From the NCBI GenBank assembly GCA_944383965.1, contig CALWRQ010000002.1:1-58373 (forward strand): 58,373 bases of DNA, written 5' to 3'. The DNA comes from an uncultured Lachnospiraceae bacterium. GTDB lineage: Bacteria > Bacillota > Clostridia > Lachnospirales > Lachnospiraceae. Made by a program: the position numbers and the translations under genes. Every line of letters starts with the position of its first letter. Position 1 is the stretch's first letter. Positions 1 to 8,437 of the stretch are shown in pieces. The notes beneath the pieces were generated by a model, which worked only from the letters and a program-made list of their open reading frames with translations, had not been told where the DNA came from and ran no database searches.

Positions 1-25
1 AAGTAATCACAATGACTTCACTCAT
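1..25 (-). CDS. minD: MinD, N-terminal fragment (cut by window edge)
   Basis: Only the first eight codons are inside the window. They read MSEVIVIT from an ATG at 25-23, which matches the usual start of the septum-site ATPase MinD just before its P-loop. A perfect AGGAGG (minus strand, 35-40) lies 9 bases upstream. It directly follows minC on the same strand, the standard minC-minD order. MinD would be the membrane-bound ATPase that recruits MinC to block division away from mid-cell. The call rests on eight residues plus gene order, so it is good but not certain. Confidence 0.75.
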
Positions 26-93
26 AATGAATATCCTCCTGATATGAAATTGCCAAATATTATTGTAGCAAACTTTCTGGAAGTTTTCCAGTG

Positions 94-759
94 TTAATTG
101 AAATTAATCCGACTGAGGAAACTCTTTTTCAGAGTCTTTACGGCGATTCGTCCGTCCTGAATGCCGGCAATCATAGGTCCTTTTCCCAGACGTCTGGATT
201 TTTCGCCGAATTTCTGCTGAATCTCCCCGATACGGATCATGGACGGAGCCATTTCCAGGGCGACTGTTACCGCTTCCGGATCGCCCCCGGCTCCGGCATA
301 AACCGCCCCTTTTAGCTCTCCGAGTACAATGACATTGCCTCGGGCAGTAATGCGGGCTCCCCGCTCCACGTCGCCGATCACCACAAGACTGGCTTCGGCT
401 TCCAGAGATTCTCCGGCGGACAGACTGCCTTTGTAGAAGTTTCCTGTCCGTGAATTGATCTCCATGAGCTTTTCATTCAGGGCTTTTTCACACCGCTCGA
501 TACGGTTTACATCCCGGTCCAGAAGACAGAGAATCTCAATCTGGGAATTTTCCGTAATGGTATTTACTACAGCGAATTCCTCAGCGGGAGTCATGGCCCG
601 TCCCTCCAGGGTAAGGGCCATCTGAACCGATCCCCAGAACCGGGAGCTTTCACGGAATTTTGCGGCTACGTCTCTCAGTATCATTTCAAAGGGAGGAGCC
701 GGGTCTAAAAAAACCGTCAGACCCGACTTGTTTCCTTTTATCACCACCGTATTGTGCAT
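94..759 (-). CDS. minC: Septum site-determining protein MinC
   Basis: A 221-residue protein matching MinC in length and layout. An N-terminal alpha/beta domain (to about residue 100) precedes a glycine-rich C-terminal beta-helix domain with the typical run GDVERGARITARGNVIVLG and 'GELKGAVYAGAGGD'. MinC inhibits FtsZ polymerisation and acts with MinD to keep the Z-ring at mid-cell. A GTG two codons upstream is possible, but GGAGG sits only 1 base from it and 7 bases from the ATG at 759, so the ATG is chosen. It lies downstream of mrdA and upstream of minD, consistent with co-transcription with the mre genes. A 6-bp stem-loop (780-795) lies in the 44-bp gap before it. Confidence 0.93.
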   Translation of the reverse strand: MHNTVVIKGNKSGLTVFLDPAPPFEMILRDVAAKFRESSRFWGSVQMALTLEGRAMTPAEEFAVVNTITENSQIEILCLLDRDVNRIERCEKALNEKLMEINSRTGNFYKGSLSAGESLEAEASLVVIGDVERGARITARGNVIVLGELKGAVYAGAGGDPEAVTVALEMAPSMIRIGEIQQKFGEKSRRLGKGPMIAGIQDGRIAVKTLKKSFLSRINFN

Positions 760-779
760 GATCACACCTCCAAAGCACA

Positions 780-795
780 GGCAGCTGAGGCTGCC
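780..795 (-). other. Small stem-loop between mrdA and minC
   Basis: GGCAGC and GCTGCC form a perfect 6-bp stem with a 4-base loop in the short gap between mrdA and minC. There is no following T run on the minus strand, so it is not a convincing terminator. It may mark an mRNA processing or stability point. Confidence 0.4.
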
Positions 796-803
796 GGCGA
801 TTT

Positions 804-3680
804 TTAATCCCGGATATTGACATTGGTGGCTTCCAGTGCCCCTGTATTCATAATGTAGTCCAGATCCGTATAGCCGAAATAGAAACGGTATACGCTTTTC
901 GCCAGAGAAGCGGCGTTTCCGGAAGAATATCCGTTGGGGATATTCACGGTTACGCTGATCTCTGGATTCTCATAAGGTCCGTAAGAGATAAAGAATGCGT
1001 GGTTGGCGTGACCGCTGGTTTCCTGGGCGGTTCCGGTTTTGCCCGCCACGTTCACCTCCAGATCTTCAAAGATTTTATTGGTGGAACTGTTGGTGATCAC
1101 TCGCCTCATACCTTCCTGCACCGTATCCCATGTGGAGTCAGCCACCTCAACCCGAGAGTAGATTTCGGGAGTATAATCTTTTACAAGATTTCCGTCAGAA
1201 TCGGTGACTTTATCAATCAGGCTCAGATTATATACAGTTCCGCGGTTGGCAATGGCGGCCACATAACGGGCCAGCTGCACGTTGGTATAGGCATGAGTAG
1301 CCTGTCCCATGGCAGAACGTTCCGGATCTTCCGTAGTCAGATTGGGAGCTACTTCCGGAATCTCCACTCCGGAGGTGCTGTCCAGGCCGAACTTGGATGC
1401 ATATTCACGGATTGTTTCCACACCCAGCGCACTGTTGTAGTTTCCGTTTTCATCCATGGAAAGACGATGGCCCAGTTCATTGAAGTAATAGTTGCAGGAA
1501 TTCTGTATGCCTTCCACCATGGTTTCCGTGCCGTGATGCCCCGGATAGATCCAGCATTTGATCGGATTCGCTACCTGATCGTATACTCCGGTACAGTCGA
1601 TCTGCTCGTCAATGGATACTACGCCCTCTTCCAGAGCCGCAATGGCTGTGATCGGCTTGAATGTGGAACCGGGGGCTTTTACGACCTGGGTGGCGTTGTT
1701 ATACAGCGGATTGGACAGGTCATTCAGCAGCTGAGTATAATATGCGGTATCCATGGTCCCGGACAGCCGGTTGTTGTCATAGCTGGGATAGGTTACCAGC
1801 GCCAGTACTTCCCCCGAATTCACATCCGTTACCACGACACCGGCGGTACAGGGTTCCAATGCCATCTGAGCCGGTGTCAGCTCGATGTTGGAAATCTTAT
1901 TTTTCATAAACTGAAAAGCATAGGCCTCTCCATTGGATGACAGAGCGGCGATCTCCTCCGGATCGTCTGCCAGAACACCCTGATCGTAAAGGGCCAGGCA
2001 CAGTTCTCTTCCGGTAATCGTTCCCTGATGGATCAGATGATCATAGATCTTCTTGTCAAAAGCCGAATCGCTTTTCAGATTTTCCAGAGTCTCCTCCACC
2101 AGGATCTGATAAATATCATCCGCGCTGGAGTACTTAGCGTCAATGGTCAGTTTTGAGGTATCGATCCAGCTGTTGGCGATTCCCGCATAGAGATATTCGC
2201 GGAGACTGATGGACCGGTTTTTCCATGCTTTATACTGCTCATTATCCTGGTCAATCCTTGATGTGACCAGAACACCGGACCGGTCAGACGCCAGATAGGT
2301 ACTGATATAGGACATATAATCCGCCATATCCTCTCCCAGCTGGTCCATGGGAGTGGGATGACTGCTGTAAAGTTCGGATTCCAGCTGCTGAAAGATCCGT
2401 TCTTTTGAAGAGGAAAATTTGCTGTAGATTCCGGCTTCCGTGGGAGAGGCATCTTCTGAACTGAAATGGTTCATGGAAAGCACATTATTGTTGATCAGCT
2501 GAAAATAAGCGTCTGCAATGGGAATCAGACGGCTGGAGCTGTCTTTGTCATCGTTGATGCTTTCATCTGCATTCACCAGTTTGGAAGCCACAATACCGGC
2601 CAGCTGCTGTTCAATCAGATGATAGATACCCTTCTGCAGATCCCGGTCCAGAGTAAGATATACATCCTGACCGGCCTGAGGATCTGTCTGAGAAAGAACC
2701 TCCATGACGCGGCCCATATTGTCCACACAGATGGTCTGACGCCCTTTCTGCCCCTGAAGAGCCGTCTCCATGGCAGCTTCAATACCGGTCCTTCCCACAA
2801 TGTCCGTGAGCTCATAGTCAGGATTTTCCTTCTGAAGCTTTTCCAGCTGATCTTCCTGCACTTTTCCGGTATATCCGATGATGGGAGCAAAATAAATGCT
2901 GTCATTATATACGCGGATGGTTGTTTCTGCCACTTCGACTCCCAGAAGCTCAGCGGAATGCTCGGTAATATCCGCCATGGCTTCTTCACCGATATAAGAG
3001 GTGACCTGTGTGGCTTCATATTTCCGATAGGCGGTCAGCCCCATGGTATAACGGATATTAATGACCTGGAGAGCTTCCTCATCTGTCATTTCTACCGGAT
3101 TTCCATTTTCATCCGTCAGCTTGTCCAGACCGTATTCCGTCACACGGTTTTCAAACAGCTCTCTGGCAGTCACATCTGGGTACTTTCCATCCGGACCCGT
3201 AAGCTCATCAATGGTTTTCAGCCCGTACAGATCGCTCAGAAACCGTTTCCGCGAAGTCTCGGAAGTGGAGGTATAATACATCTCTCCGTTTTCATCTATG
3301 GCCACCTCGAACCGACCGACCACTTCTTCCCCGTGACGGTTCAGGATCCTTACCAGACGGAGGAACATCTTGTTCTTTTCTGCAGTGGTGGCATATTCGC
3401 CGTTGTCCTGGATGGTGACCACATAGGCCAGCTCATTGTAGGCCAGTACATTACCGTTCCGGTCATAGATATTTCCCCTGGTGCCGGGGGTGGTTACGGA
3501 ACGCTCTGTCAGCTGAATGTAGTCCCGCAGGTACTCTTCTCCGTGAACGATCTGAAGATCAAACAGTTTGAAAACGAGAACTGCAAACATACAGGAAAAT
3601 ACAACAGCCAGGGCGGCAAGACGGGAAGAAAAGAATCTGCCGGCCAGAGTTTTTATCAGGTCAAGAAAATCATGAAACAA
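804..3680 (-). CDS. mrdA: Penicillin-binding protein 2 (MrdA-type D,D-transpeptidase) with large insertion
   Basis: This is the class B transpeptidase that works with RodA and MreCD to cross-link peptidoglycan during elongation. It has an N-terminal membrane segment (about residues 17-40) and a dimerisation domain with TPGTRGNIYDRNG. The transpeptidase motifs are S672-T-F-K, SCN and K881-T-G. At 958 residues it is much longer than most PBP2 proteins because about 245 residues (roughly 360-605) interrupt the start of the transpeptidase domain. The start is a TTG at 3680 with AGGAG 11 bases upstream, overlapping the end of mreD by 11 bp; the first in-frame ATG lies well inside the conserved region. 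The overlap implies translational coupling to mreD. The family call is secure. The exact role (elongation PBP2 rather than a sporulation paralogue) is inferred from the mre/min neighbours. Confidence 0.93.
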   Translation of the reverse strand: MFHDFLDLIKTLAGRFFSSRLAALAVVFSCMFAVLVFKLFDLQIVHGEEYLRDYIQLTERSVTTPGTRGNIYDRNGNVLAYNELAYVVTIQDNGEYATTAEKNKMFLRLVRILNRHGEEVVGRFEVAIDENGEMYYTSTSETSRKRFLSDLYGLKTIDELTGPDGKYPDVTARELFENRVTEYGLDKLTDENGNPVEMTDEEALQVINIRYTMGLTAYRKYEATQVTSYIGEEAMADITEHSAELLGVEVAETTIRVYNDSIYFAPIIGYTGKVQEDQLEKLQKENPDYELTDIVGRTGIEAAMETALQGQKGRQTICVDNMGRVMEVLSQTDPQAGQDVYLTLDRDLQKGIYHLIEQQLAGIVASKLVNADESINDDKDSSSRLIPIADAYFQLINNNVLSMNHFSSEDASPTEAGIYSKFSSSKERIFQQLESELYSSHPTPMDQLGEDMADYMSYISTYLASDRSGVLVTSRIDQDNEQYKAWKNRSISLREYLYAGIANSWIDTSKLTIDAKYSSADDIYQILVEETLENLKSDSAFDKKIYDHLIHQGTITGRELCLALYDQGVLADDPEEIAALSSNGEAYAFQFMKNKISNIELTPAQMALEPCTAGVVVTDVNSGEVLALVTYPSYDNNRLSGTMDTAYYTQLLNDLSNPLYNNATQVVKAPGSTFKPITAIAALEEGVVSIDEQIDCTGVYDQVANPIKCWIYPGHHGTETMVEGIQNSCNYYFNELGHRLSMDENGNYNSALGVETIREYASKFGLDSTSGVEIPEVAPNLTTEDPERSAMGQATHAYTNVQLARYVAAIANRGTVYNLSLIDKVTDSDGNLVKDYTPEIYSRVEVADSTWDTVQEGMRRVITNSSTNKIFEDLEVNVAGKTGTAQETSGHANHAFFISYGPYENPEISVTVNIPNGYSSGNAASLAKSVYRFYFGYTDLDYIMNTGALEATNVNIRD

Positions 3681-4197
3681 AATCTGTATCTCTCCTTTTC
3701 TCCAGCTCTTCCATCTTCCTGGTAATGAACAGGAATACCCGATAGACCACCAGGGTCATGAGTACTGTAAAAATCACCTCCGGAACGATGATTTCCCGGA
3801 AATAATAGAAAAAATCCAGGCGGTTCCGGATCAGGAAGCGGAATACGTAAATGTAAAGATTATAAACCAGATCATTGAAAAAACTCAGAATCAGGGGAAG
3901 GGGAATATAATCCTCATAGTAGTATCTGGTAAAAATACCGTTCACATACCCCATCCATACATAAAAAAGTGTGTAGAAACCGAAGGGGCCGCTGTAGAAC
4001 AGATCCAGCAGAATCCCGCAGAGAAACCCGCAGAGCATTCCCGCCTCTTTGCCGCAGATGAATCCGAAGGAAAACGTCAGGATCAGCAGCAGGTTGGGGG
4101 CAGCCGACAAAAAGGGAATCTGGGGAAATATGCAGTTCTGTATGATGAAAGCTGCAATGGCCAGCACCAGATTCATGGCGATCCTTTTCATATTCAT
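3670..4197 (-). CDS. mreD: Rod shape-determining protein MreD
   Basis: A 175-residue, very hydrophobic protein with about five to six membrane segments, the usual size for MreD. Its place between mreC and mrdA is diagnostic, because sequence conservation in MreD is low. It is a membrane subunit of the elongasome that links MreC and the PBP2-RodA synthase. The start ATG overlaps the mreC stop (ATGA-type overlap), with GAGGAAGT just upstream. The gene also overlaps mrdA by 11 bp. The short C-terminal tail is charged (EELEKRRD). Confidence 0.9.
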   Translation of the reverse strand: MNMKRIAMNLVLAIAAFIIQNCIFPQIPFLSAAPNLLLILTFSFGFICGKEAGMLCGFLCGILLDLFYSGPFGFYTLFYVWMGYVNGIFTRYYYEDYIPLPLILSFFNDLVYNLYIYVFRFLIRNRLDFFYYFREIIVPEVIFTVLMTLVVYRVFLFITRKMEELEKRRDTDFVS

Positions 4198-5150
4198 GAT
4201 ACTTCCTCCTGTGCTGAGGTTTCTTCTGCGCTGCTCTCTTCTGGCACGGTGCTTTCCTCTGCGCTGCTTTCCGCTGCAGCATCCTCCGTTTCCTCCGATC
4301 CGGAGGATGCGGATTCCTGGCCGAGCTCACTTTTCAGCTGAGTGATGACCAGCACTTCCTGGAGGGTATCAAACTGAGCTACCGGAATCAGATAGCCGGA
4401 CTGAGTGACCCGGTTGCTGTCCACGGAGATGTCCGATGCATAACCGATCAGAAGGCCGGGAAGAAATACAGAACTGATGTTGGAGGTGACGATCCGATCC
4501 CCTTCCTTAACATCTCCGTTCAGCGGGATATGAGTCAGGCGGAGCCGGCCTTCTTTATACAGCATCAGGTCTCCTTCCACAACACAGTTGATGCCCGACT
4601 GCATGGCCATGGAATAGACTTCGCTGGAATCATCAATAATAGAGCGGACCGTGGCATAATTGTCACCTACGTCCGTCACGATTCCAACCAGCCCGCCGCC
4701 GGCGATCACGTTCATGTCTTTGCGGATCCCATCCTTGGAGCCCTTGTCGATTCGGAATACCTGGAACCAGTCGCTGGAGTCCTTGGCAATGACCCGGGCT
4801 CCCACTTTTTCATACTGCATATATTCCTGGTCCAGAGCGTACAGACTCCGGAGCCGGTTCAGCTCAAACTGCTCCTGCTGCAGCCGGTTGTTTTCTTCTG
4901 TAAGGGCATCTACCCGGGCTTTCAGCTCATCATTTTCTGCAAGAGCATCCTGAAGGCTGGAATAGTTCCTGATCTTTTCGTGGACGGCGGCCCCGGTTTT
5001 ATTTACTCCTGACTGAATGGGAGTGAGCACATATCCCACCCCGTTTCGCAGAGGAGCCAGAAACCTGTCGTTGACCGATGAAATTCCAATGAGCAGAATA
5101 CAGAATATACTCAGCCCGATCAAAATATATTTGCTGCGTTTTGATTCCAT
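4194..5150 (-). CDS. mreC: Rod shape-determining protein MreC
   Basis: A 318-residue MreC. One N-terminal membrane helix (about residues 8-25) is followed by a coiled coil (about 65-105, rich in E/N/L) and the beta-barrel core with VIAGGGLVGIVTDVG and DDSSEV motifs. MreC lies outside the membrane and scaffolds PBP2. The last 40 residues are a low-complexity Ser/Glu/Ala tail, probably flexible and extracellular. The start codon directly abuts the radC stop, with GGGGAA about 8 bases upstream. In most rod-shaped bacteria mreB precedes mreC; here radC does, so MreB must come from elsewhere or be absent. Confidence 0.95.
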   Translation of the reverse strand: MESKRSKYILIGLSIFCILLIGISSVNDRFLAPLRNGVGYVLTPIQSGVNKTGAAVHEKIRNYSSLQDALAENDELKARVDALTEENNRLQQEQFELNRLRSLYALDQEYMQYEKVGARVIAKDSSDWFQVFRIDKGSKDGIRKDMNVIAGGGLVGIVTDVGDNYATVRSIIDDSSEVYSMAMQSGINCVVEGDLMLYKEGRLRLTHIPLNGDVKEGDRIVTSNISSVFLPGLLIGYASDISVDSNRVTQSGYLIPVAQFDTLQEVLVITQLKSELGQESASSGSEETEDAAAESSAEESTVPEESSAEETSAQEEVS

Positions 5151-5840
5151 TTATAACATTCCCCGTTCTTTCAGACTCATAAATGAGTTGTCTCCGATAA
5201 TAATATGATCCAGCAGAGGAATTCCCATCAGCTCGCCGGCCAGTCGGACACGCTTGGTAAAAGCGGCGTCTTCGCGGCTGGGAGAAGGATCTCCGCTGGG
5301 ATGATTGTGGACCAGGATCAGACTTACTGCCCGGTAGCGCAGAGCCTCGATAAAAATCTCCCTGGGCGTGGCCAGAGAAGCATTTACGGTACCTCTGGAC
5401 AGCAGAAGTTCTTTGATCAGGACCTGCTTGGTATTGAAAAACATGACCCGGAGTTCTTCCTGCTCTCTGTGACGCATTTCTTCCATGTAATATCCTGCAA
5501 TGGATTCCGGACTGTGAAAGGACAGTTCTTCTCCGGATGCGGCCTGGCGCCAGATCCGCCTGGACAGCTCACCGATACACAGAAGCTGGCTGGCCTTTAC
5601 CGGTCCGATCCCACGGATTTCCATCAGCTCGGGAAAGGAGTGGTGGAGAAGGCCCAGGAGCCCTTTCTCTCCCTTTTCCAGAATCTTTCTGGAAAGGCTC
5701 AGAGAATTGTCACAGCGGGTCCCGGTGCGGATAATAACGGATAGAAGCTCTGCGTCGCTTAAGGATTCCGGACCGTGCTTCAAACATTTTTCGTAAGGGC
5801 GTTCCTCCTTGGGAAGCTCCTTCATGGTAACTTGCTTCAT
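5151..5840 (-). CDS. radC: RadC family JAB-domain protein
   Basis: A 229-residue RadC. It has an N-terminal helix-hairpin-helix region (IRGIGPVKASQLL, about residues 68-80) and a C-terminal JAB/MPN domain. The metal motif reads HNHPSGDPSPSRED near residue 178. Despite the old name, a DNA-repair role is not established for the family; the JAMM metal site suggests hydrolase activity. The start at 5840 has AGGAGG 4 bases upstream. It is immediately followed by mreC with no gap. The radC-mre order is common in Firmicutes, though usually with mreB in between. Confidence 0.93.
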   Translation of the reverse strand: MKQVTMKELPKEERPYEKCLKHGPESLSDAELLSVIIRTGTRCDNSLSLSRKILEKGEKGLLGLLHHSFPELMEIRGIGPVKASQLLCIGELSRRIWRQAASGEELSFHSPESIAGYYMEEMRHREQEELRVMFFNTKQVLIKELLLSRGTVNASLATPREIFIEALRYRAVSLILVHNHPSGDPSPSREDAAFTKRVRLAGELMGIPLLDHIIIGDNSFMSLKERGML

Positions 5841-5895
5841 AGTCCTCCTGACTGTCTGCGACTCTCCAGGTACGCTGCTTCAGGAGCGCCGGATC

Positions 5896-6144
5896 CTATA
5901 TCCAGCGGAATACCAGAAGGGCAATGACGATGCCGATGATGCTGGCCATGGTGATTTTTATGCTCAGACCAAAGGTGATTACCAGAATGCCCAGATCCAG
6001 ATTGATGGGAGGATTGATGCCGAAGGACTGGCCAAAGCTCAGCCAGGACAGCATGGGAACGCCGGCAGTCATGTTTCCGATGAACCCGCCCAGTACGATC
6101 CCGGCCAGGATCAGAACCAGAAGGATCCAGAAATTTTTGTTTCT
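5896..6144 (-). CDS. DUF4321 small membrane protein
   Basis: An 82-residue protein starting MRNKNFWILLVLI at 6144, with GGGGAGAG about 8 bases upstream. A longer frame reaching 6204 lacks a ribosome site. It has two hydrophobic segments (about residues 5-25 and 50-80) separated by a short polar stretch with a conserved-looking FGxxFGINPP. It matches the DUF4321 family, whose function is unknown and which is often found beside radC/mre genes in Clostridia. The location suggests a cell-envelope role, but that is only an inference. Confidence 0.75.
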   Translation of the reverse strand, partial: RNKNFWILLVLILAGIVLGGFIGNMTAGVPMLSWLSFGQSFGINPPINLDLGILVITFGLSIKITMASIIGIVIALLVFRWI

Positions 6145-6184
6145 CATTGGTGCTCTCTCCCCTTTGCATTCGTATGATTCGATG

Positions 6185-6222
6185 GCAGGAGTTTTATCCT
6201 GCACGGCCCGGCTCAGAGCCGG
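6185..6222 (-). other. Pair of small stem-loops after the YnbB-like gene
   Basis: GCAGGA/TCCTGC (6185-6190 with 6197-6202) and CCGGCT/AGCCGG (6208-6213 with 6217-6222) form two adjacent 6-bp hairpins, the second overlapping the stop codon of the upstream gene. No T run follows on the minus strand, so complete termination is unlikely. Confidence 0.35.
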
Positions 6223-7493
6223 ACAATTCCCGCCTCGGTCAGTTTCTGAAGGGACATGAGGATTCCCAGTTTGGCATGGTACCAGGTAAGTCCTCCCTGA
6301 AAATAAACGGCATAGGGGGGCTTAATCGGGCCGTCAGCAGAAAGCTCAATGGAAGATCCCTGAACAAATGCTCCGGCGGCCATGATGACCGGGGCGTCAT
6401 AGCCGGGCATATCCCATGGCTCCGGGGTCACAAAACTGTCTACGGGAGCCGCGGCCTGAATTCCCTTGCAGAAAGCAATCACACCCTCCGGTTTTCCGAA
6501 GGTAACCGCCTGAATAATATCATATCGGGGCTCGGATCCATTGGGAACGACGGAATATCCCAGCTGTTCATAGATATTGGCAGCAAATATGGCTCCCTTC
6601 AGAGCGCCGGCCACCACGGTGGGAGCCAGGAAAAAGCCCTGGAAGAAAGACTGATTCAGTCCCAGACTGGCACCTACTTCCTTACCCAGACCCGGGGCGG
6701 AGAGACGGTAGGCAGCCCGTTCCACACATTCTTTTGTACCTACGATATATCCTCCGATGGGCGCAAGACCCCCTCCCGGATTTTTGATCAGGGAGCCGAC
6801 CATCATATCTGCCCCCACTTCAAGAGGTTCGATCCGTTCCACAAATTCTCCGTAGCAGTTATCTACCATACAGATGACTTCCGGCTTTATGGATTTGATA
6901 AACGAGATCAGCTCTCCGATCTGCTCCACGGAAAGGGTTGGACGGGTAGCATAGCCCTTGGACCGCTGAATGGCTACCAGCCTGGTCCTGTCATTGATGG
7001 CGGCCCGTATTCCTTCGTAATCAAAGGAACCATCGGAAAGCAGATCCACCTGACGGTAGGTAACGCCGAACTCCTTTAACGATCCGACAGCATCCCGGAT
7101 TCCGATGACTTCATCCAGAGTGTCATAGGGCTTCCCTACAGGGGAAAGAAGCTCATCTCCCGGACGGAGGTTTCCGGACAGGGCAATGTGAAGGGCATGG
7201 GTTCCGCTCATTACCTGCGGGCGTACAAGAGCATCTTCTCCCCGGAAGGTTTTGGCATAGACTTCTTCCAGAACATCCCGGCCCATGTCATTGTAGCCAT
7301 ATCCGGTGGTGGCAGCGAAATGAATATCGCTGACGCGGCATTCCTGCATGGCCCGGATCACTTTCATCTGATTGTATTCCGCAGTTTCATCAATGGCAGC
7401 GAAACGGTCCTTCAGCTGCTCTTCTATTTTCAGTCCGAACTCGAGCACTTCCTTGCTGATGCCCAGTGATCCGTACATTTCTTTCATTTCCAT
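6213..7493 (-). CDS. YnbB-type PLP-dependent enzyme (methionine gamma-lyase-like family)
   Basis: A 426-residue member of the Cys/Met-metabolism-like family annotated as 'cystathionine beta-lyase family involved in aluminium resistance' (YnbB in Bacillus). It is a fold-type I PLP enzyme. The Schiff-base lysine is likely in GSLIKNPGGGLAP, with GTHAL supplying phosphate-binding contacts and MVDNCYGEF the PLP-ring aspartate. The true substrate is unsettled in the family. The start at 7493 has GGAG 5 bases upstream and overlaps the end of miaA by 10 bp. The miaA-ynbB pairing is frequent in Firmicutes, so co-translation is likely. Confidence 0.88.
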   Translation of the reverse strand: MEMKEMYGSLGISKEVLEFGLKIEEQLKDRFAAIDETAEYNQMKVIRAMQECRVSDIHFAATTGYGYNDMGRDVLEEVYAKTFRGEDALVRPQVMSGTHALHIALSGNLRPGDELLSPVGKPYDTLDEVIGIRDAVGSLKEFGVTYRQVDLLSDGSFDYEGIRAAINDRTRLVAIQRSKGYATRPTLSVEQIGELISFIKSIKPEVICMVDNCYGEFVERIEPLEVGADMMVGSLIKNPGGGLAPIGGYIVGTKECVERAAYRLSAPGLGKEVGASLGLNQSFFQGFFLAPTVVAGALKGAIFAANIYEQLGYSVVPNGSEPRYDIIQAVTFGKPEGVIAFCKGIQAAAPVDSFVTPEPWDMPGYDAPVIMAAGAFVQGSSIELSADGPIKPPYAVYFQGGLTWYHAKLGILMSLQKLTEAGIVRL

Positions 7494-8437
7494 AGTATCT
7501 CCTTCTCGCAGTCTTCCCGGATGCGCTTAAGCATCCGACTGCTGTCAAATTGGTATTCTTCCTGGATCAGCCAGCGGGTATCCCGTTCTCTTCTGAACCA
7601 GGTCAGCTGGCGCTTGGCGAAATGGCGGGTATCCCGCTTCAGAACGTAAACGGCTTCTTCCAGAGAGCAGTTTCCGTCCAGATAATCCAGAATTTCCTTG
7701 TAGCCCAGTCCCTGCATGGAGACCATTTCTTTGGTGCATCCCATTTCCTTCAGACGGCGGACTTCATCCACCAGTCCCAGGGAAAGCATCCGGTCTACCC
7801 GGCGGTCAATTCTTTCATACAGAATATCCCGGTCCATGGTGATCACATAATAAAGGAAATCGTAGGGGGAAGACCGCTCCCGCTCCTCCCGGTTGTGATC
7901 GGAGATTTTCCTGCCGGTCTGACGATAGTATTCGATTGCCCGGATCACCCGTTTCTTGTTGTTGGCATGGATGGCGGCAGCAGATTCCGGATCTACTTGT
8001 GCCAGCATCTGGTGGAGAAACTCCGCACCCTTCTGCTCTCCCAGCTGTTCCAGCTCCCGCCGGAGCTGCTGATCTTCTGAGGTTTCCTGAAACCGGATAT
8101 CATAGAGGAGAGCCTGAATATAAAAGCCCGTTCCGCCGGCTACAATGGGAATATGGCCGCGGCTTTGAATATCGAGGACGGCCTGCCGGGCCAGCTCCTG
8201 GAAAACAGCCACGTTGAAAGGCTCCCAGGGTTCCAGAATATCGATCAGATGGTGGGGAATTCCTTCCATCTCCTCCTTTGTGACCTTTGCGGAGCCGATA
8301 TCCATATGGCGGTAGACCTGCATGGAATCAGCACTGATCACCTCTCCATTCAGTGCTTTGGCAGCCTGAACGGCCAGGGAAGTTTTTCCTGCGGCAGTGG
8401 GGCCGGTGATAATCAGAAGGGGGCCGCCGGCGCTCAT
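7484..8437 (-). CDS. miaA: tRNA dimethylallyltransferase MiaA
   Basis: A 317-residue MiaA, which transfers a dimethylallyl group to N6 of A37 in tRNAs reading UNN codons. The P-loop GPTAAGKTSLA is at residues 11-21. DSMQVYRHMDIGSAK and GGTGFYIQALL, both typical of the family, follow, as does the C-terminal KRDTRHFAKRQLTWFRR. The start overlaps the stop of the upstream HD gene (ATGA overlap). miaB, which modifies the same base, is three genes upstream (13843-15360), so this region supplies both steps of ms2i6A37 synthesis. Confidence 0.96.
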   Translation of the reverse strand: MSAGGPLLIITGPTAAGKTSLAVQAAKALNGEVISADSMQVYRHMDIGSAKVTKEEMEGIPHHLIDILEPWEPFNVAVFQELARQAVLDIQSRGHIPIVAGGTGFYIQALLYDIRFQETSEDQQLRRELEQLGEQKGAEFLHQMLAQVDPESAAAIHANNKKRVIRAIEYYRQTGRKISDHNREERERSSPYDFLYYVITMDRDILYERIDRRVDRMLSLGLVDEVRRLKEMGCTKEMVSMQGLGYKEILDYLDGNCSLEEAVYVLKRDTRHFAKRQLTWFRRERDTRWLIQEEYQFDSSRMLKRIREDCEKEILWK

